Source: Ditylenchus dipsaci
Taxonomy: Eukaryota; Nematoda; Chromadorea; Rhabditida; Anguinidae
Direction: 5' to 3'
Assembly (NCBI GenBank): GCA_004194705.1
Contig: SADC01001301.1
Span: 496,001-560,000, forward strand
DNA: 64,000 nt
Below, in pieces: positions 63,956-64,000 of the stretch. Position 1 is the first letter of the stretch, and every line of letters starts with the position of its first letter. The notes beneath the pieces are model-generated. The model worked only from the letters and a program-made list of their open reading frames with translations. It searched no databases and was not told the origin of the DNA. Made by a program: the position numbers and the translations under genes.

Positions 63956-64000
63956 AACTAAACTTAAAGCGAACTTAGGAAATCGTGGACAGCAACCTGA

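Overview
This window is from an animal nuclear genome. It is AT-rich. It carries multi-exon genes with GT-AG introns, many of them tiny (45-60 bp) and others stretched to kilobases by transposons, with AATAAA signals 3' of several genes. The gene set is animal: a SPRY/SOCS-box protein of the gustavus/SPSB family, a Vasa-like DEAD-box helicase and TOM40. The phylum cannot be fixed from sequence alone. Tiny introns plus a flood of small DNA transposons would suit a compact invertebrate lineage such as a larvacean-like tunicate, but that is a guess.

Layout. 1-6,100: repeats, including nested foldback elements at 1,664-3,755. 6,150-15,192 (minus): an 11-exon gustavus/SPSB gene with a ~400-residue N-terminal extension, whose introns hold TTAA-flanked MITEs and a Merlin element. 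15,193-29,130: mostly non-coding, with a second Merlin element, hAT-, pogo- and TTAA-type MITEs, foldbacks, and three weak minus-strand exons near 20.0 and 23.3-23.9 kb. 29,133-34,476: nested transposons. A satellite-ended element is interrupted by a 2.19-kb element with CAC...GTG ends that carries an intron-bearing histone H2B and most of ribosomal protein eL33 (RPL35A). 34,527-39,255 (plus): Vasa-like helicase, with a hAT element in one intron. 39,545-43,350: foldback, satellite-ended and pogo-type elements. 44,669-45,578 (minus): 3' end of an unknown gene with four tandem copies of an 82-bp exon. 47,119-50,711 (minus): nine-exon TOM40. 55,310-56,528 (minus): an intact three-exon gene for a 75-residue secreted eight-cysteine peptide. 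58,937-60,886: MULE-type element. 62,825-63,444 (minus): 3' end of an unidentified gene.

Two themes run through the window. First, a ~290-bp palindromic core recurs about nine times in the centres of foldback elements whose outer arms differ. It has splice-donor-like sequences on both arms and a perfect UUCG-type hairpin. Second, most conserved genes contain single-base deletions, usually in short homopolymers, that break the frame while leaving family residues intact. This looks partly like consensus error of a noisy long-read assembly. It limits exact protein ends and complicates calling pseudogenes. In Drosophila, Gustavus binds Vasa, so finding both genes about 20 kb apart is notable, though possibly chance.
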